Below, piece by piece: positions 5,755 to 5,789 of a DNA stretch of 5,789 nucleotides (within the stretch, counting starts at the first letter, position 1; each line of letters starts with the position of its first letter). The position numbers and the translations under genes are program-made. The stretch comes from Methanomicrobia archaeon LH_S13. Its GTDB lineage: Archaea; Halobacteriota; Syntropharchaeia; Alkanophagales; Methanospirareceae. The notes under the pieces are model-generated. The model was not told where the DNA came from and did no database searches. It saw nothing but the letters and a program-made list of their open reading frames with translations. The stretch spans positions 1-5,789 of the forward strand of contig JAGXOR010000088.1 in assembly GCA_023659785.1 (NCBI GenBank), in the 5' to 3' direction.

Positions 5755-5789
5755 TTTGTTTCAAACCTCTTCGTGTGATGCTATCAATT

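Noticed and set aside
1..5789. CRISPR array, tRNA, rRNA, toxin-antitoxin or other multi-gene defence system
   Set aside because: No regularly spaced repeats, no cloverleaf or rRNA signatures, and no recognisable effector genes were seen on either strand.

Overview
This window looks archaeal, most likely a methanogen- or ANME-type euryarchaeote from an uncultivated lineage. That placement is inferred from four things: TATA-box promoter elements (best example TTATATAAA upstream of hisD), an LL-diaminopimelate aminotransferase (DapL) for lysine synthesis, an archaeal-type TnpB remnant, and a methanogen-like cell-surface module. No marker gene is present, so the lineage cannot be named more precisely.

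Three intact biosynthetic genes frame the window. dapL (lysine/diaminopimelate; 186-1340, minus strand) and a leuB-family dehydrogenase (leucine; 2866-4008, minus strand) face away from hisD (last two steps of histidine synthesis; 4324-5583, plus strand). leuB and hisD are divergent and share an upstream region of about 315 bp, measured between the preferred start codons. It holds a good TATA box and an 8-bp inverted repeat on the hisD side, and two very short upstream reading frames on the leuB side. The three genes serve different amino-acid pathways and are not an operon.

Between and beside these genes lies a graveyard of broken genes, all on the minus strand. Directly after the dapL stop is the last ~45 codons of a Lon-type (S16) protease with no beginning. 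Upstream of dapL, and overlapping its start, is a tnpB (IS200/IS605 family) reading frame that has lost its middle and its C-terminal half but remains open. Its 5' side ends in a bulged hairpin of IS200/IS605 type at 1821-1841. That hairpin abuts a five-segment, frameshifted remnant of a secreted or surface-layer-like beta-sandwich protein (about 1851-2722). Another AT-rich non-coding stretch (2723-2865) separates it from leuB, whose stop codon sits inside a terminator-like hairpin.

At the right edge, after hisD, a small minus-strand reading frame with a plausible ribosome-binding site runs back into the end of hisD. Its first ~57 codons look protein-like, but I do not recognise them.

I see no evidence for a new defence, CRISPR or other multi-gene system here. 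The points worth a second look are the IS-remnant/dapL fusion (the IS may now supply dapL's promoter), the layered pseudogene junctions, the NADP-type dinucleotide in the LeuB-family enzyme, and the hisD leader palindrome.
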